A stretch of DNA of 64,000 bases from Aminobacter sp. AP02 (GTDB lineage: Bacteria > Pseudomonadota > Alphaproteobacteria > Rhizobiales > Rhizobiaceae): positions 62,001 to 126,000 of the forward strand of contig NZ_QGGX01000017.1 in assembly GCF_003148805.1 (NCBI RefSeq), given 5' to 3'. The position numbers and the translations under genes were made by a program. The stretch's first letter is position 1, and every line of letters starts with the position of its first letter. Below, in pieces: positions 26,255 through 36,522 of the stretch. The notes beneath the pieces were generated by a model that saw only the letters and a list, made by a program, of their open reading frames with translations, was not told the DNA's origin and searched no databases.

Positions 26255-28078
26255 ATGACCGCCAGGAACGACATCCAAGCCATCACCGAGCGCATTCGCG
26301 AGCGCTCGAAGGTCAGCCGCGAGATCTATCTCGGACGCATTGGCGACGCCGCCGGCAAGACAGCCAACCGAGGCGTGCTCTCCTGCGGCAACCTCGCCCA
26401 TGGATTTGCCGTGTGCAGCCCCTCTGAGAAGGTGGCGCTCGGCGGCGACAAGGTCGCCAATATCGGCATCATCACTTCCTACAACGACATGCTGTCGGCG
26501 CATCAGCCGTTCGAAACCTATCCGCAACTGATCAAGGACGCGGCGCGCGAAGCCGGCGGCATCGCCCAGGTGGCGGGCGGCGTGCCAGCGATGTGCGACG
26601 GCGTCACCCAGGGACAGCCCGGCATGGAGCTGTCGCTGTTTTCGCGCGACGTGATCGCAATGGCAGCAGCGGTCGGGCTCAGCCACAACATGTTCGACGC
26701 GGCAGTCTATCTCGGTGTCTGCGACAAGATCGTTCCGGGGCTGGTGATATCAGCACTGACATTTGGCCATCTGCCGGCGATCTTCATTCCCGCCGGGCCG
26801 ATGACCTCGGGCCTGCCCAATGACGAGAAGGCCAAGATCCGCCAGCTCTACGCCGAGGGCAAGGTCGGCCGCGCGGAACTGCTCGAAGCAGAGTCGAAGT
26901 CGTATCACGGCCCTGGAACCTGCACCTTCTACGGCACGGCCAATTCCAACCAGATGCTGATGGAGATCATGGGCCTGCACACTCCGGGCGCCTCTTTCGT
27001 CAATCCCGGCACGCCACTGCGCGACGCGTTGACGCGCGAAGCCGCCAAGCGCGCGCTGGCGATTACTGCACTGGGGAATGAATACATGCCGGTCGGGCGC
27101 ATGATCGACGAGCGCTCGGTGGTCAATGGCGTCGTCGGCCTTCACGCCACCGGTGGTTCGACCAACCACACCATCCACCTGATTGCCATGGCGGCGGCCG
27201 CCGGCATTCGACTGACCTGGCAGGACATTTCAGACCTGTCCGACGCTGTGCCACTACTGGCCAGAGTTTACCCGAACGGCCTTGCCGACGTGAACCATTT
27301 CCAGGCCGCGGGCGGCATGGGCTTCCTGATCCGCGAGTTGCTCGACGCCGGCCTACTGCACGAGGACGTGCAGACGGTGTGGGGCGAAGGCCTGCGTCCA
27401 TATGCAGTCGAAGCCAAGCTGGGCGCCGATGGATCTGTGGTGCGCGAGGCCGCCCCAAAGATCAGCGGCGACGAAAAAGTGCTGGCGCCCGCATCCAAGG
27501 CGTTCCAGCCGAGCGGCGGGCTCAAGGTGCTGGGCGGCAATCTCGGCCACGCGATCATCAAGACTTCGGCGGTAAAGCCCGAGCGACGCATCATCGAGGC
27601 GCCGGCTGTGGTGTTCGACAGCCAGCAAGGCCTCAACGATGCCTTCAAAGCAGGCCTGCTCGACCGGGACTTCATTGCCATCGTCCGCTTCCAGGGCCCA
27701 AAAGCCAACGGCATGCCGGAACTGCACAAGCTGACCACCGTGCTCGGCATCCTGCAGGACCGCGGCCACAAGGTCGCGCTGGTCACCGACGGGCGCATGT
27801 CGGGCGCGTCGGGCAAGGTGCCGGCGGCAATCCACGTCACGCCAGAAGCGCTCGAAGGCGGGCCGATCGGCCGTGTGCATGACGGCGACATCGTCCGGCT
27901 CGATGCTGAGGCCGGCACGCTGGAAGTCCTGGTTCCAGCAGGCGAACTCGCCGCACGGCCGAAGCCGGTCTGCGACCTCTCGGAGAACGAGTACGGCATG
28001 GGCCGCGAACTGTTTGCCGGCTTCCGCCAGATGGCAGGCCGTGCCGACCACGGCGCCAGCGTGTTCGGAACCGCCTAG
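26255..28078 (+). CDS. edd: Phosphogluconate dehydratase
   Basis: This enzyme converts 6-phosphogluconate to 2-keto-3-deoxy-6-phosphogluconate, the committed step of the Entner-Doudoroff pathway. It has 607 residues, as in other Edd proteins. Iron-sulfur-binding and active-site segments typical of the IlvD/Edd family are visible: [45 protein letters not shown] and [23 protein letters not shown]. The ATG at 26255 starts the conserved region; the longer frame to the left is unconserved. The stop codon overlaps the convergent mliC-like gene's stop. Confidence 0.96.
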   Translation: MTARNDIQAITERIRERSKVSREIYLGRIGDAAGKTANRGVLSCGNLAHGFAVCSPSEKVALGGDKVANIGIITSYNDMLSAHQPFETYPQLIKDAAREAGGIAQVAGGVPAMCDGVTQGQPGMELSLFSRDVIAMAAAVGLSHNMFDAAVYLGVCDKIVPGLVISALTFGHLPAIFIPAGPMTSGLPNDEKAKIRQLYAEGKVGRAELLEAESKSYHGPGTCTFYGTANSNQMLMEIMGLHTPGASFVNPGTPLRDALTREAAKRALAITALGNEYMPVGRMIDERSVVNGVVGLHATGGSTNHTIHLIAMAAAAGIRLTWQDISDLSDAVPLLARVYPNGLADVNHFQAAGGMGFLIRELLDAGLLHEDVQTVWGEGLRPYAVEAKLGADGSVVREAAPKISGDEKVLAPASKAFQPSGGLKVLGGNLGHAIIKTSAVKPERRIIEAPAVVFDSQQGLNDAFKAGLLDRDFIAIVRFQGPKANGMPELHKLTTVLGILQDRGHKVALVTDGRMSGASGKVPAAIHVTPEALEGGPIGRVHDGDIVRLDAEAGTLEVLVPAGELAARPKPVCDLSENEYGMGRELFAGFRQMAGRADHGASVFGTA

Positions 28079-28425
28079 CCAGCCTTCGTGCAGGAATGCA
28101 AGGGCGGGGCATCCTCGCCCTCGGTCAGGTCGTAAAGGTCGGCGTTGTCGCCCTTGGTCCACCAGACATATTGCTGTCCGGCGTATTTGGCGCCGGAACC
28201 GCTTAGCACAGTCACGGCAACGACGGTCTCGTCGCCCATGGTGAGCACTGCGAGAGAGTTGCTGCCGGCATTGATGTATTCGGCCTTGATGTCGCGGTCG
28301 CCGCACTTGTAGCTGACGGCCTGGCGGTCGACCGCAGCGTTGCCAGGCAATTCCAAAGTGATGGTTGACGCCAAAGCCGAGCCTGCGGCCGATGCCAGCA
28401 AGATTGCTGTCAGAAACAAGCGCAT
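28075..28425 (-). CDS. MliC-family lysozyme inhibitor-like protein
   Basis: This is a 116-residue exported protein. The signal peptide is [19 protein letters not shown]. The mature region, with [16 protein letters not shown] and [14 protein letters not shown], resembles the MliC (membrane-bound lysozyme inhibitor of c-type lysozyme) domain. The two cysteines at CGD and HSC would form the usual disulfide. No lipobox is seen, so the protein is probably soluble in the periplasm. GGAGA lies upstream of the chosen ATG at 28425. Its stop codon overlaps that of edd by three bases on the opposite strand. Confidence 0.8.
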   Translation of the reverse strand: MRLFLTAILLASAAGSALASTITLELPGNAAVDRQAVSYKCGDRDIKAEYINAGSNSLAVLTMGDETVVAVTVLSGSGAKYAGQQYVWWTKGDNADLYDLTEGEDAPPLHSCTKAG

Positions 28426-28508
28426 TTCGGTCTCCATCGGCTCCGGTTTGCAACGATAGCATGGGGCAAAGGCCTGCCGAAACCCCGGCAAGCCTTTGCG
28501 CATCGGGG

Positions 28509-30038
28509 CTACGCTCCGTTTGTGGCCACGTCGGCGAAGAATGCGTCGGGACTCTCGACCTCAACCAGACGCTTCTTCTCGATCTGCCAGAACCGGTTGC
28601 CGACGGAGCGAACGAAGCTGCGGTCGTGCGATACCAGCAAGCAACTTGCCTCGTGCTTCAGCAGTTCGGTTTCCAGCGCTTCCTGCCCATCGATGTCGAG
28701 ATGGTTTGTCGGTTCGTCGAGCAGATAGAAGTTCGGGTTGGTCAGCCTGAGCACCAACATGCCGAGCCGCGCCTTTTGTCCACCGGACAAACGGCTGATC
28801 TGGCTCGTCTGCATGTCAACGCTCATGCCGGCACCGGCAAGCAAGGTGCGAGCACGCTGCTCGCCCAGCTCGAAGCGCCGGGTCAGAACGGCGAGTGGTG
28901 CGTCACTGTCCTTGAGATCGGAGAGACCCTGATCGCCATAGCCAAGCACCAGTGACGGCGTCGCCTTGACGCCGTCGACAGCAACATCCGGCTGGGCAAT
29001 GGCACGCCTGAGCATGTTGACGAGGCGCGTCTTGCCGGTTCCGTTGCGACCCAGCAGCACGACACGGTCGCCCTGGCGAATCCAAAGCCTGCCGGTTTTG
29101 AACAGCAGCGAGCCGTCCGGCGCTGTGACTGGTGCATCTTCCAGCGTCACCAGCACCTTGGCGTGCGTGCCACGATTGGCGAGCCTGATTGAACCGGCCG
29201 AACGTTCCTGATGGGCGGGACGAGCGGCATCCTCCAGCTTCTCGGCTCGTTCCTTGAGCTGCTTGGTCTTCACCACCAACAGGTCGCTACCCGAATTGAT
29301 GCCGATATTGTTGAGCTTGGCCGCCTGGCGCCGCAATTGCTGTGCCGTCTTCATGTCCTTCTGGAACCGGCGCTCGTCGGACGCGTCGATCTCATCGAGT
29401 GCCGACCGTGCCCTGGAATAGGGCAGCGAAAAGACCTGCGAATTCTCAGGGCGCAGGAACAGCGTCTTGTTGGTCACGGCGTCGAGGAAGGCCCGGTCGT
29501 GACTGCAGATCACCACCGGTACGTCGCGCGGCAGCGCGTTCAGCCACCCTTCGAGCTGGCTGATCCGGGCAAGATCGAGGTGGTTGGTCGGCTCGTCCAG
29601 CAGCAGCATGTCGGGCTCGGTTACCCACACACGGGCGAGCATGGCCAGCCGCTGCCAGCCGCCGCTCAGTTGCGAAAGCGGTCGTTCACGCATGACCTCC
29701 GGCACATCCAGCTCGTCGAGCACGATGTCGACGCGCCAGCTTTCGCTTTCGGCCTGTTCGGCCGGCAGTGCCCGAAGCACCGCCTCATAGAATGCCATAT
29801 CTCTCAGGCCTGGCGGCACGTCCTGCTCGACATGGCCGACGCGCAAACCACGCGCGCGGGTGATGTCGCCGATCGTTGGCTCAAAAGTCCCCGCGACCGA
29901 GCGCAACAGCGTGGACTTGCCACGGCCGTTGGCTGCAACGATGCCGAGGCGGTCGCCCGGCTCTACGGAAAGGTTGAGATTGGAAAAAAGCGGGGAGCCA
30001 AGGGTTACGCCGAGGGACCTCAGATTGATCAAAGCCAT
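28509..30038 (-). CDS. ABC-F family ATPase
   Basis: This is a soluble protein with two ATPase cassettes and no membrane domain, 509 residues. First cassette: Walker A AANGRGKST (about 35-43), signature LSGGW, LLLDEPTNHLDL. Second cassette: GRNGTGKT, signature LSGGQ, YLLDEPTNHLDI. The linker is charged and helical (RRFQKDMKTAQQLRRQAAKLNN). ABC-F proteins act on the ribosome, in translation regulation or antibiotic protection; which applies here is unknown. It precedes the MliC-like gene, 83 bases apart on the same strand. Confidence 0.92.
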   Translation of the reverse strand: MALINLRSLGVTLGSPLFSNLNLSVEPGDRLGIVAANGRGKSTLLRSVAGTFEPTIGDITRARGLRVGHVEQDVPPGLRDMAFYEAVLRALPAEQAESESWRVDIVLDELDVPEVMRERPLSQLSGGWQRLAMLARVWVTEPDMLLLDEPTNHLDLARISQLEGWLNALPRDVPVVICSHDRAFLDAVTNKTLFLRPENSQVFSLPYSRARSALDEIDASDERRFQKDMKTAQQLRRQAAKLNNIGINSGSDLLVVKTKQLKERAEKLEDAARPAHQERSAGSIRLANRGTHAKVLVTLEDAPVTAPDGSLLFKTGRLWIRQGDRVVLLGRNGTGKTRLVNMLRRAIAQPDVAVDGVKATPSLVLGYGDQGLSDLKDSDAPLAVLTRRFELGEQRARTLLAGAGMSVDMQTSQISRLSGGQKARLGMLVLRLTNPNFYLLDEPTNHLDIDGQEALETELLKHEASCLLVSHDRSFVRSVGNRFWQIEKKRLVEVESPDAFFADVATNGA

Positions 30039-30348
30039 AGTCGTTTCTCTGGTCTGTCCGGACCGTCGTCCCGCATCCGGTCATGGGATGCATATGGGGA
30101 GATTGGGCCCGGTGGATTGTCACGGTGCAGGCACGAGCTCAATGCTCAGCGCTGCATCACCACGAAGGGCAGACCAATAAAGAGATACGCTTTGGCGATC
30201 GTCTGTGGTCAGCCCTGCAAACGTATTTGCAGGGCGTGGACGGGGCCGCGCTGACGATGGTGACGAAAAAACGTGTACACGCAGCCCTCCTTTGTTTGTT
30301 TGACGAGTTGCGCTGTCTAAATAACCGCGCTTGCACCAAGTTGCAATC
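30039..30348. other. 310-base intergenic region
   Basis: No gene was recognised between the ABC-F and vWA genes. The region carries the promoter of the ABC-F gene, reading left, and the 3' end of the vWA transcript. A perfect palindrome at 30212-30235 is the only structure seen. Confidence 0.6.
30212..30235. repeat. Perfect 24-base palindrome with 10-bp arms
   Basis: Arms GCCCTGCAAA and TTTGCAGGGC flank CGTA. There is no T-tract on either side, so it is not an intrinsic terminator. It could be an operator or a REP-like element. No second copy was noticed in this window. Confidence 0.6.
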
Positions 30349-31995
30349 CTACTGGATGGTTACTTCGCTGCGCTCGCCGGCATGGACTGTGGCAATGCCT
30401 TCCTTCTTGCCGCCATTGGCCTCGCGATCGACTTCCACGACATAGTCGCCGGCAGGCAAGGTCACCTGGTGCTTCTCGTCGTAGCCTAACCCGAAGTCCT
30501 TTCGCTGGCCCTGGATGTCCTTCTTGGCCGAAAACACCTTGATCGTCTTGGCGCCCGGAGCGCTGACCGCCAAAACGCCAGCATCGAGAACCGCCGTCAC
30601 GTCGCCGCGCTCGCCCACTCGTACGTTGAAGGGTTGCTCGACTTCGGCCTGGTCCATTTTGACCACGGCGACATAGGCGCCGGCCGAAAGGTCAAACTTG
30701 GCGTCGGGTCCAAAGGCGTAGGTGACCTGTTCGCGCGTGCCATCGATCCTCTTGTCGGCCTTGTAGATCTTCACGTCGAGACCCGAGGCATCGACCTTCT
30801 CGCCACCATCGGCGTAGAGCGCATTGACCAGCACGTGGCCGACGCCGACGACGACGTCCTTTTCTATGGTCTGGCCAGCGGCAATCTGGATCGCCTCGCT
30901 CGCTTCGCCTTCTCCTATCTTGACCGTCAGCTTCTGCTCGCCGGCGGGCAGCACGATCTTTGTCTGCCCGTAATTGGTGCTGGGACCAGTGCCGCCGGGA
31001 TACTCGACGACGACGGTTGCGCCATCGTTGACCTCAGCACCTTCACTCGGGCGCGGGCGGACTATCAGCGTGCCGGCGTTGAGGACATAAAGCGGCTTGT
31101 AGACCTGGCCGGCTTCGACCTTCAGCGGCTGTTCGGCGGCTGCCTCGCCAAGCGTGGCGCGGACGATGTAATTGCCGGGTTCGAGCGAGCCCTTGTAATT
31201 GTTGTACTCGGTAGTGACGCGCTCACCTTTGGTGCCGTCGGCACCGGCTTTGTAGATTTCCCATGCGTTTCCGGCATCCTTGAGCGGTTCGCCCCCGGCG
31301 GCCATCGTCACTTCAGGCACGAAATTGAACCCGGGCTTGGCCGGCTCGACTGCCGGAACTGGGGCGGGCGCGGGTGCAACAACCGTCTGCACCAATGCCT
31401 CCTCCAGCGCCTTGGCGTCGGAGGCCTGGATGTATTTGCCGCCGGTGTTTTCAGCGAGGCAGGCAACCTGTCGACCTTCTTCCGCGGTCAGGCCGAATCC
31501 GACGACATGCGCGGTGAAGTCGACGCCCGATTGCTTGAGCTCCCTACCGAGCGCGCAAGGGTCGGCGTTGCATGTCTCCAAACCGTCCGTGATGAGGATG
31601 ACGGTCGCCTTCTCCTCGGTGTATTTGAGGTCTTCGGCAGCCAGCTTGACGGCGGCGGATAGCGGCGTCTTGCCGAGGAACCTCATGCCGTCGGCGGCAG
31701 CGGTGATCGCACTTGCCGAGCCGGACGCGGGAGGCACGACAAGTTCGATATCGGTGCAGCTGCCCTTTTCGCGGTGACCATAAGCCATCAAGCCCAGCTC
31801 GGAGTCGGCCGGCACCGTCTTCAGCACAGTGCGCAGCGCCTCGCGCGCAATCTCAAGCTTGGGCTTGCCGTCGATCTGGCCCCACATCGAACCCGAAGCG
31901 TCCAGCACGATAATGGTTCGGTCGGCGGCATCGGCTGCCGCCATTGCCGACATCATGAAGACTGACGCAAGGATGCCTCGTGTAACCGCCTTCAT
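30349..31995 (-). CDS. Secreted von Willebrand factor A-domain protein
   Basis: This is an exported protein of 548 residues with a signal peptide of about 23 residues ending ADA. The vWA domain (about 25-200) has the metal-ion-dependent adhesion motif DASGSMWG, a conserved Thr in GKTPLSAAV and the Asp in ITDGLETC. A proline/alanine linker near 208-222 leads to several beta-rich repeats with phrases such as AGVY and PAGDYVVEV, alike to carboxypeptidase-regulatory or Ig-like folds. It probably binds a partner in the periplasm or at the surface. Function unknown; neighbours give no hint. Confidence 0.88.
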   Translation of the reverse strand: MKAVTRGILASVFMMSAMAAADAADRTIIVLDASGSMWGQIDGKPKLEIAREALRTVLKTVPADSELGLMAYGHREKGSCTDIELVVPPASGSASAITAAADGMRFLGKTPLSAAVKLAAEDLKYTEEKATVILITDGLETCNADPCALGRELKQSGVDFTAHVVGFGLTAEEGRQVACLAENTGGKYIQASDAKALEEALVQTVVAPAPAPVPAVEPAKPGFNFVPEVTMAAGGEPLKDAGNAWEIYKAGADGTKGERVTTEYNNYKGSLEPGNYIVRATLGEAAAEQPLKVEAGQVYKPLYVLNAGTLIVRPRPSEGAEVNDGATVVVEYPGGTGPSTNYGQTKIVLPAGEQKLTVKIGEGEASEAIQIAAGQTIEKDVVVGVGHVLVNALYADGGEKVDASGLDVKIYKADKRIDGTREQVTYAFGPDAKFDLSAGAYVAVVKMDQAEVEQPFNVRVGERGDVTAVLDAGVLAVSAPGAKTIKVFSAKKDIQGQRKDFGLGYDEKHQVTLPAGDYVVEVDREANGGKKEGIATVHAGERSEVTIQ

Positions 31996-32072
31996 GCCGT
32001 CCCTCGCCGATTCAGGTTGATGGCGGCGAGGCTAGACAAGGGGGCACTGGCTGACAACCCCGATGCGTCCGA

Positions 32073-33035
32073 TCAATAGGTGGTGCGGCGCTCTTCGCTC
32101 GGTGGACGGCCAAACTGCAGCCGGTAGCTCTGGGCAAAGTAGGAGTGCGACGTGAAGCCCGTTGCAATCGCCACGTCAAGGATCGGCATGTTCGTTTGCC
32201 GCAAGAGCTCGCGGGCGCGTTCGAGCCTGAGGCGCATGTAATAGCGCCCAGGCGTGACGTTGAGATGGCGCAGGAACAGGCGTTCGACCTGGCGTACTGA
32301 GAGCCCGGCGGTCTTGGCGAGCTGTACCGCCGACAATGGCTCGTCGAGATGGTCGGCCATCAGTTCGACGATACGCTTGAGCTTGTCGGACTTACCGGTG
32401 AGGTCGCGTTCGGGCCCGACGCGCTGGCGGTCGCCTGCCGAACGGATACGCTCGTGCTGGAACTGGTTGGCGACTTCGTTGGCGAGGTTTGTTCCGAAAT
32501 CGCGTTTGATGATTTCGAGCATCAGGTCGATCGATGTCGTCACACCAGCACAAGTGTAACGCTTGCGATCGATCTCGAAGACATTGTTGGTACATTCTAT
32601 GTCCGGGAACTTCTCGATGAAACCGGCACGGTTTTCCCAGTGGATGGTGCAGCGGTAGCCGTCGAGCTGGCCGGCCTCGGCCAGCAGGTAAGACCCGACC
32701 GAAAGTGCGCCGAGTGCCGCGCCGCGACGACCCCATGAACGCAGCGCGCCGAGCACCTTGCTCTTGCCCGGAAACTCAGTGGCGACACCGACGCAAACGA
32801 ACATGATGTCGACCGCGGGCACATCGGCCACGGAGTAGTCAACCTTGAGCGGCAGCCCGTTGGACGCGATCACCGCCTCTCCGTCAGCGGAGACCGTAGT
32901 CCAGCCATAGACATCGCGGCCGAGCAACCGGTTGGCCGACCGACAGGTGTCGATCGCGGCAACCAGCGAGAACATCGAGAACTTGTCGACCAACAGGAAA
33001 GCGAACTGGCGACCTTCGGGATGAGGCTCTGACAT
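32073..33035 (-). CDS. GlxA-family transcriptional regulator (DJ-1/PfpI plus AraC helix-turn-helix)
   Basis: This is a 320-residue regulator. The N-terminal DJ-1/PfpI-like domain (about residues 8-190) includes FVCVGVATE and ALGALSVGSYLLAEAG, where the usual catalytic Cys elbow is replaced by Ser, so it is a ligand-sensing rather than enzymatic domain. The C-terminal AraC domain (about 225-320) has LAKTAGLSVRQVERLFLRHL and IATGFTSHSYFAQSYRLQFGRPP. Family members control quaternary-amine or arginine use, but the target here is not known. ATG 33035 is taken as start; an in-frame TTG upstream would add 12 residues. Confidence 0.88.
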   Translation of the reverse strand: MSEPHPEGRQFAFLLVDKFSMFSLVAAIDTCRSANRLLGRDVYGWTTVSADGEAVIASNGLPLKVDYSVADVPAVDIMFVCVGVATEFPGKSKVLGALRSWGRRGAALGALSVGSYLLAEAGQLDGYRCTIHWENRAGFIEKFPDIECTNNVFEIDRKRYTCAGVTTSIDLMLEIIKRDFGTNLANEVANQFQHERIRSAGDRQRVGPERDLTGKSDKLKRIVELMADHLDEPLSAVQLAKTAGLSVRQVERLFLRHLNVTPGRYYMRLRLERARELLRQTNMPILDVAIATGFTSHSYFAQSYRLQFGRPPSEERRTTY

Positions 33036-33106
33036 GGTGGCCAAATCTACAGAAAGCGCAGGCTTGGGCAAGGAAGCGGCGCCGGTATCAACAACGCCGC
33101 TTGCAT

Positions 33107-34003
33107 TCAGAGCCCCCGATATTCGAGGCCGGCATGGCGATAGGCCGAAACTAGCGTATTGGCCATCAGCATCGCGATTGTCATCGGGCCGACACCGCCC
33201 GGCACCGGAGTGATGGCGCCGGCGTTTTCGGCAGCCGAGGCAAACTCGACGTCGCCGACCAGGCGCGACTTGCCTTCGCCCTTTTCAGGTGTGGCAATGC
33301 GATTGATGCCGACGTCGATGACGGTCGCCCCTGGCTTGACCCAGTCGCCCTTGACCATTTCGGGCCGACCGACGGCGGCAACAAGAATGTCGGCGGTGCG
33401 GCAGAGCGCCGGCAGGTCCTTGGTGCGGCTATGGGCGATGGTGACCGTGGCGTTTGCGGCAAGCAGGAGATTGGCCATCGGCTTGCCAACGATGTTGGAG
33501 CGGCCGACCACGACGGCGTTGAGACCGGAAAGATCCTTGCCGTGCTTGCGCTCGATCAGCAGCATCGATCCAAACGGCGTGCAGGGCACCAGCGCCGTGT
33601 CGAGTTCGCCAGTGGCGAGCTTGCCGACATTGATGAAATGGAAGCCGTCGACATCCTTGTCGGGCGCGATCGTCTGGATGATCTTGCCGGCGTCGATATG
33701 GCCGGGCAGCGGCAACTGCACGAGAATGCCGTGGATTTCAGGGTCGGCATTGAGCGCCTCGACGAGCGCCACCAGATCGGCCTCCGAGGTTTCCGCGGAG
33801 AGCGTGTGCTGGACCGAATGAAAACCGCATTCCTTGGCGGTGCGCGACTTGTTGGCGACATAGACCTGGCTGGCCGGATCCTCGCCGACAATGACCACCG
33901 CCAGACCAGGCTTCACCCCGTGTCCGGCCAACGCTGACGCCGACTTCTTGACGCCTTCGACGACCTCGGCCGCGACACGCTTTCCGTCAATGATTTCAGC
34001 CAT
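33107..34003 (-). CDS. folD: Bifunctional methylenetetrahydrofolate dehydrogenase/cyclohydrolase
   Basis: This enzyme interconverts methylene-, methenyl- and formyl-tetrahydrofolate in one-carbon metabolism. It has 298 residues, the normal FolD length. Catalytic Tyr and Lys are in [13 protein letters not shown]; other family signatures are [29 protein letters not shown] and the closing [15 protein letters not shown]. The ATG at 34003 starts the conserved AEIIDGK. It lies 71 bases upstream of the GlxA-like regulator on the same strand. No formate-tetrahydrofolate ligase gene is in the window. Confidence 0.96.
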   Translation of the reverse strand: MAEIIDGKRVAAEVVEGVKKSASALAGHGVKPGLAVVIVGEDPASQVYVANKSRTAKECGFHSVQHTLSAETSEADLVALVEALNADPEIHGILVQLPLPGHIDAGKIIQTIAPDKDVDGFHFINVGKLATGELDTALVPCTPFGSMLLIERKHGKDLSGLNAVVVGRSNIVGKPMANLLLAANATVTIAHSRTKDLPALCRTADILVAAVGRPEMVKGDWVKPGATVIDVGINRIATPEKGEGKSRLVGDVEFASAAENAGAITPVPGGVGPMTIAMLMANTLVSAYRHAGLEYRGL

Positions 34004-34114
34004 GGCTCACTCCGTCTGCTGCATCGTTCGAGGCGGCATTGTCATCAAATTTCCGACCCGCAATCTCGCCATTGCGGCGTCCGGTGCCGTAAACTCGAAA
34101 CCGCTGGGAGAATT

Positions 34115-36361
34115 TCAGAAGTAGCGACGTGTACGCCGCTCCCTGAGCTGGTTCAATTCCTTGCGAACCTCGCGCAGGCTCTCGCTGATCTCGTCAATCT
34201 GGCTTTGAGGCGCGGGCGCTTCGGCATGCGGCCGCCTGGTTGGGTACGCCGGTGGGTAGGGATACGGCGCTGCGTAACCTGCAGGGGGTACCGCAGGCCC
34301 ATAGCCCGCTTGCTGAGGCACTGTTGGGCCGTAGGCTGCCTGCGAATAGGGCGGGTATGGTGACATGATACCGCCCTCGGGAGGGTTTGGACCACCCATC
34401 GGCTGCATTGGCTGCGGCTGGACCGGTGGTGCAGGCGCTGCCTGTTCGAAAGCGGGATCCTGTGGCGCGCTGGCGATTGGCGGAGTTGCTCCCGCCACAG
34501 GCGCAGATGCTTTGGGCTCGCTATCAGCCGCCTTTTCGGGTCTACGGCGCTGCGCGGACGTGGCACGGCGGTTGGCGGTATCGCGCAGGCTGTCGAGCGC
34601 GCCGCGCAAGGCACCGATGCCGACGCCGGAGGCAAAGCCAAGCAGCATGCCGGCGATCGAGATCATGGCGCGTGACGGTCCGGTCGATTGAAGCGGCGGA
34701 GAGGCTGTGGAAATGACCGTCACGTTGGCCGAGTTGATGTCTTTTTGCTCGCCCGTTTCACGCGCTCTGAGCAGGAACGCCTCGTAGACGGCGCGCTTGG
34801 CGGCAACGTCACGTTCGAGTTCACGCAGCGTGACGAGTTCATCGCCGACGTTGCCCTGGCGCACCTTCAACTGGGCGAGTCGGGCGGCAAGCTCCTGTTC
34901 CATCTGGACAGCCCGCTTGAGCTCGACCTGGATGGAAGCAGCGACACGGCGCAGCTCGGTTGCGATACGCGCGCGGGCACCGGTCAACTGGGCCTCGACG
35001 GCCAGACGTTCGGGGTGGCGAGGACCAAGCCTCACCGCCACCCGATCGGCCTCCTGGGTGAGTGCTGCGTACTGCGCCCGCAATTCATTGATCGTGGGAG
35101 AGCTGATCGCCTCCGGCAAGGTGCCGCTTAACACCGCGTCGACGCCGAGATTGCGTGTCGACGCGGCCCGTGCATTGAGTTCCAAGGTACGTGTCCGCGC
35201 AGCGGTAAGCTGGTCGTTGACGCGCTGGATTTCGTCGTCGGTGATCAGCCTGCCTTGCGGATCGATGAGCTCATTTTCGGCCTTGAAGGCCTCGACCTTG
35301 CGCTCGGCGGCCTCGACAGACTTACGCATTTCATCAAGTCGGGCGTTGAGTTCGCCGGTCGCGCGCGCTGCTGTCCCCGACTGCAGCTCGCCAAAGGTCT
35401 GCATGAAGACTTCCGTCATCGTGTTGGCGATGAGCGCCGACTTTTCGGCATCCTCAGTCTTTGCGCCAATCGAAACGACGAACGTATTCGAGCTACGCTC
35501 GATCGTCAGTGCCTCATAGAGGTGCGCTGTTGCGAGCGTGTGCCTGCGGGAAGCCGATGCGCCGTCAGCATCGTCGCGCGAGACGAGCGAACGCAGGAAG
35601 GAGCGCAGGCTGAAACCACCGCCTGCGGTGCCATTGAACTCCGGATCTTCAGCAAGGTTGAGCTTGTCCACGACCTTGGTCAGCACCGACCCCGATGTCA
35701 GCACGCGCACCTGGTTTTCGACGATGGCAAGCGTCGCGTCCGAAGGCAGGTTGCCAACGGTCAGCTCTTGGTCGGAGAGCTTGAGGTTGCGCGGATCGAC
35801 GATCATCTCGGTCCACGCCTGGTACATCTTGGGCGTAGACAGCGCGATCGCCACGCCCATGAGTGCGCCAACCAGCGTCGTCGAGGCGATCAGCAGCTTG
35901 GAACGGCTGATGCCGCCGACGACTTTCATCGGATCGATCAGCGGCTTCCAGCGGACATCATCGAGATCGCCTTGATCCTGGTATGATGCTACATCCGGGC
36001 CCTCGGGCTGCGCCACGGCAACAGGGGCGGCTGGCCCATGCAAGCGGTCACGCCAACCACCGAGCATCGACGACGAAGCCGGCACGGCGCTTTCACTTGG
36101 CGATACCGATTCGTTGTTTGGTTGCAGGTCCGCAGCGGGCTGGCCCCCGCCGGCTGCGTCATTGTCAGTACGTTCGGCTTCACGCCGCAGGCGGGCCATG
36201 CGATGGCGGGTAGCCGGGTGCTGTGCCCTGGCCTGCTCGTGTTCGTCGACAGAAATCGAGAGAAGCGAGGCCCCCTTGGACTTTGGCGTAGCGTCGTCCT
36301 GGTCCAGCGCGAGCAGCGAGCGCTTGCGCCTCCAGTCGTCGCGATTTCCGGGTTCGGCCAT
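34115..36361 (-). CDS. Exopolysaccharide chain-length/co-polymerase protein, GumC/ExoP-like, no kinase domain
   Basis: This is an inner-membrane polysaccharide co-polymerase of 748 residues. An unusual 150-residue polar N-terminus precedes the first membrane helix (about 155-175). The Wzz region follows (MYQAWTEMIVDPRNLK), then a long coiled-coil periplasmic section (about 330-540) and a second helix near 565-590. The C-terminal cytoplasmic tail (from about 625) has no Walker motif or BY-kinase domain. It is rich in Pro, Tyr, Ala and Gln (PYPPYSQAAYGP, AAPYPYPPAYP) and ends in a short coil with arginines. Tyrosines there could be phosphorylated by a kinase encoded elsewhere. It is divergent from the flippase gene. 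Confidence 0.88.
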   Translation of the reverse strand: MAEPGNRDDWRRKRSLLALDQDDATPKSKGASLLSISVDEHEQARAQHPATRHRMARLRREAERTDNDAAGGGQPAADLQPNNESVSPSESAVPASSSMLGGWRDRLHGPAAPVAVAQPEGPDVASYQDQGDLDDVRWKPLIDPMKVVGGISRSKLLIASTTLVGALMGVAIALSTPKMYQAWTEMIVDPRNLKLSDQELTVGNLPSDATLAIVENQVRVLTSGSVLTKVVDKLNLAEDPEFNGTAGGGFSLRSFLRSLVSRDDADGASASRRHTLATAHLYEALTIERSSNTFVVSIGAKTEDAEKSALIANTMTEVFMQTFGELQSGTAARATGELNARLDEMRKSVEAAERKVEAFKAENELIDPQGRLITDDEIQRVNDQLTAARTRTLELNARAASTRNLGVDAVLSGTLPEAISSPTINELRAQYAALTQEADRVAVRLGPRHPERLAVEAQLTGARARIATELRRVAASIQVELKRAVQMEQELAARLAQLKVRQGNVGDELVTLRELERDVAAKRAVYEAFLLRARETGEQKDINSANVTVISTASPPLQSTGPSRAMISIAGMLLGFASGVGIGALRGALDSLRDTANRRATSAQRRRPEKAADSEPKASAPVAGATPPIASAPQDPAFEQAAPAPPVQPQPMQPMGGPNPPEGGIMSPYPPYSQAAYGPTVPQQAGYGPAVPPAGYAAPYPYPPAYPTRRPHAEAPAPQSQIDEISESLREVRKELNQLRERRTRRYF

Positions 36362-36522
36362 ATTTGGGCAGCTTCCAACAGAATGCGCCGGATCAATGTC
36401 CGGTCGTTAACCCAAGCTAAACAGGCATGGGAAACAAAAGGTTAACAATCGGCTTCCCTGGCTGTTTGCACCCTGTCGCGGAACGGCACATTAAGCTTTG
36501 AACCCTATCTTCCGCCCAGATC

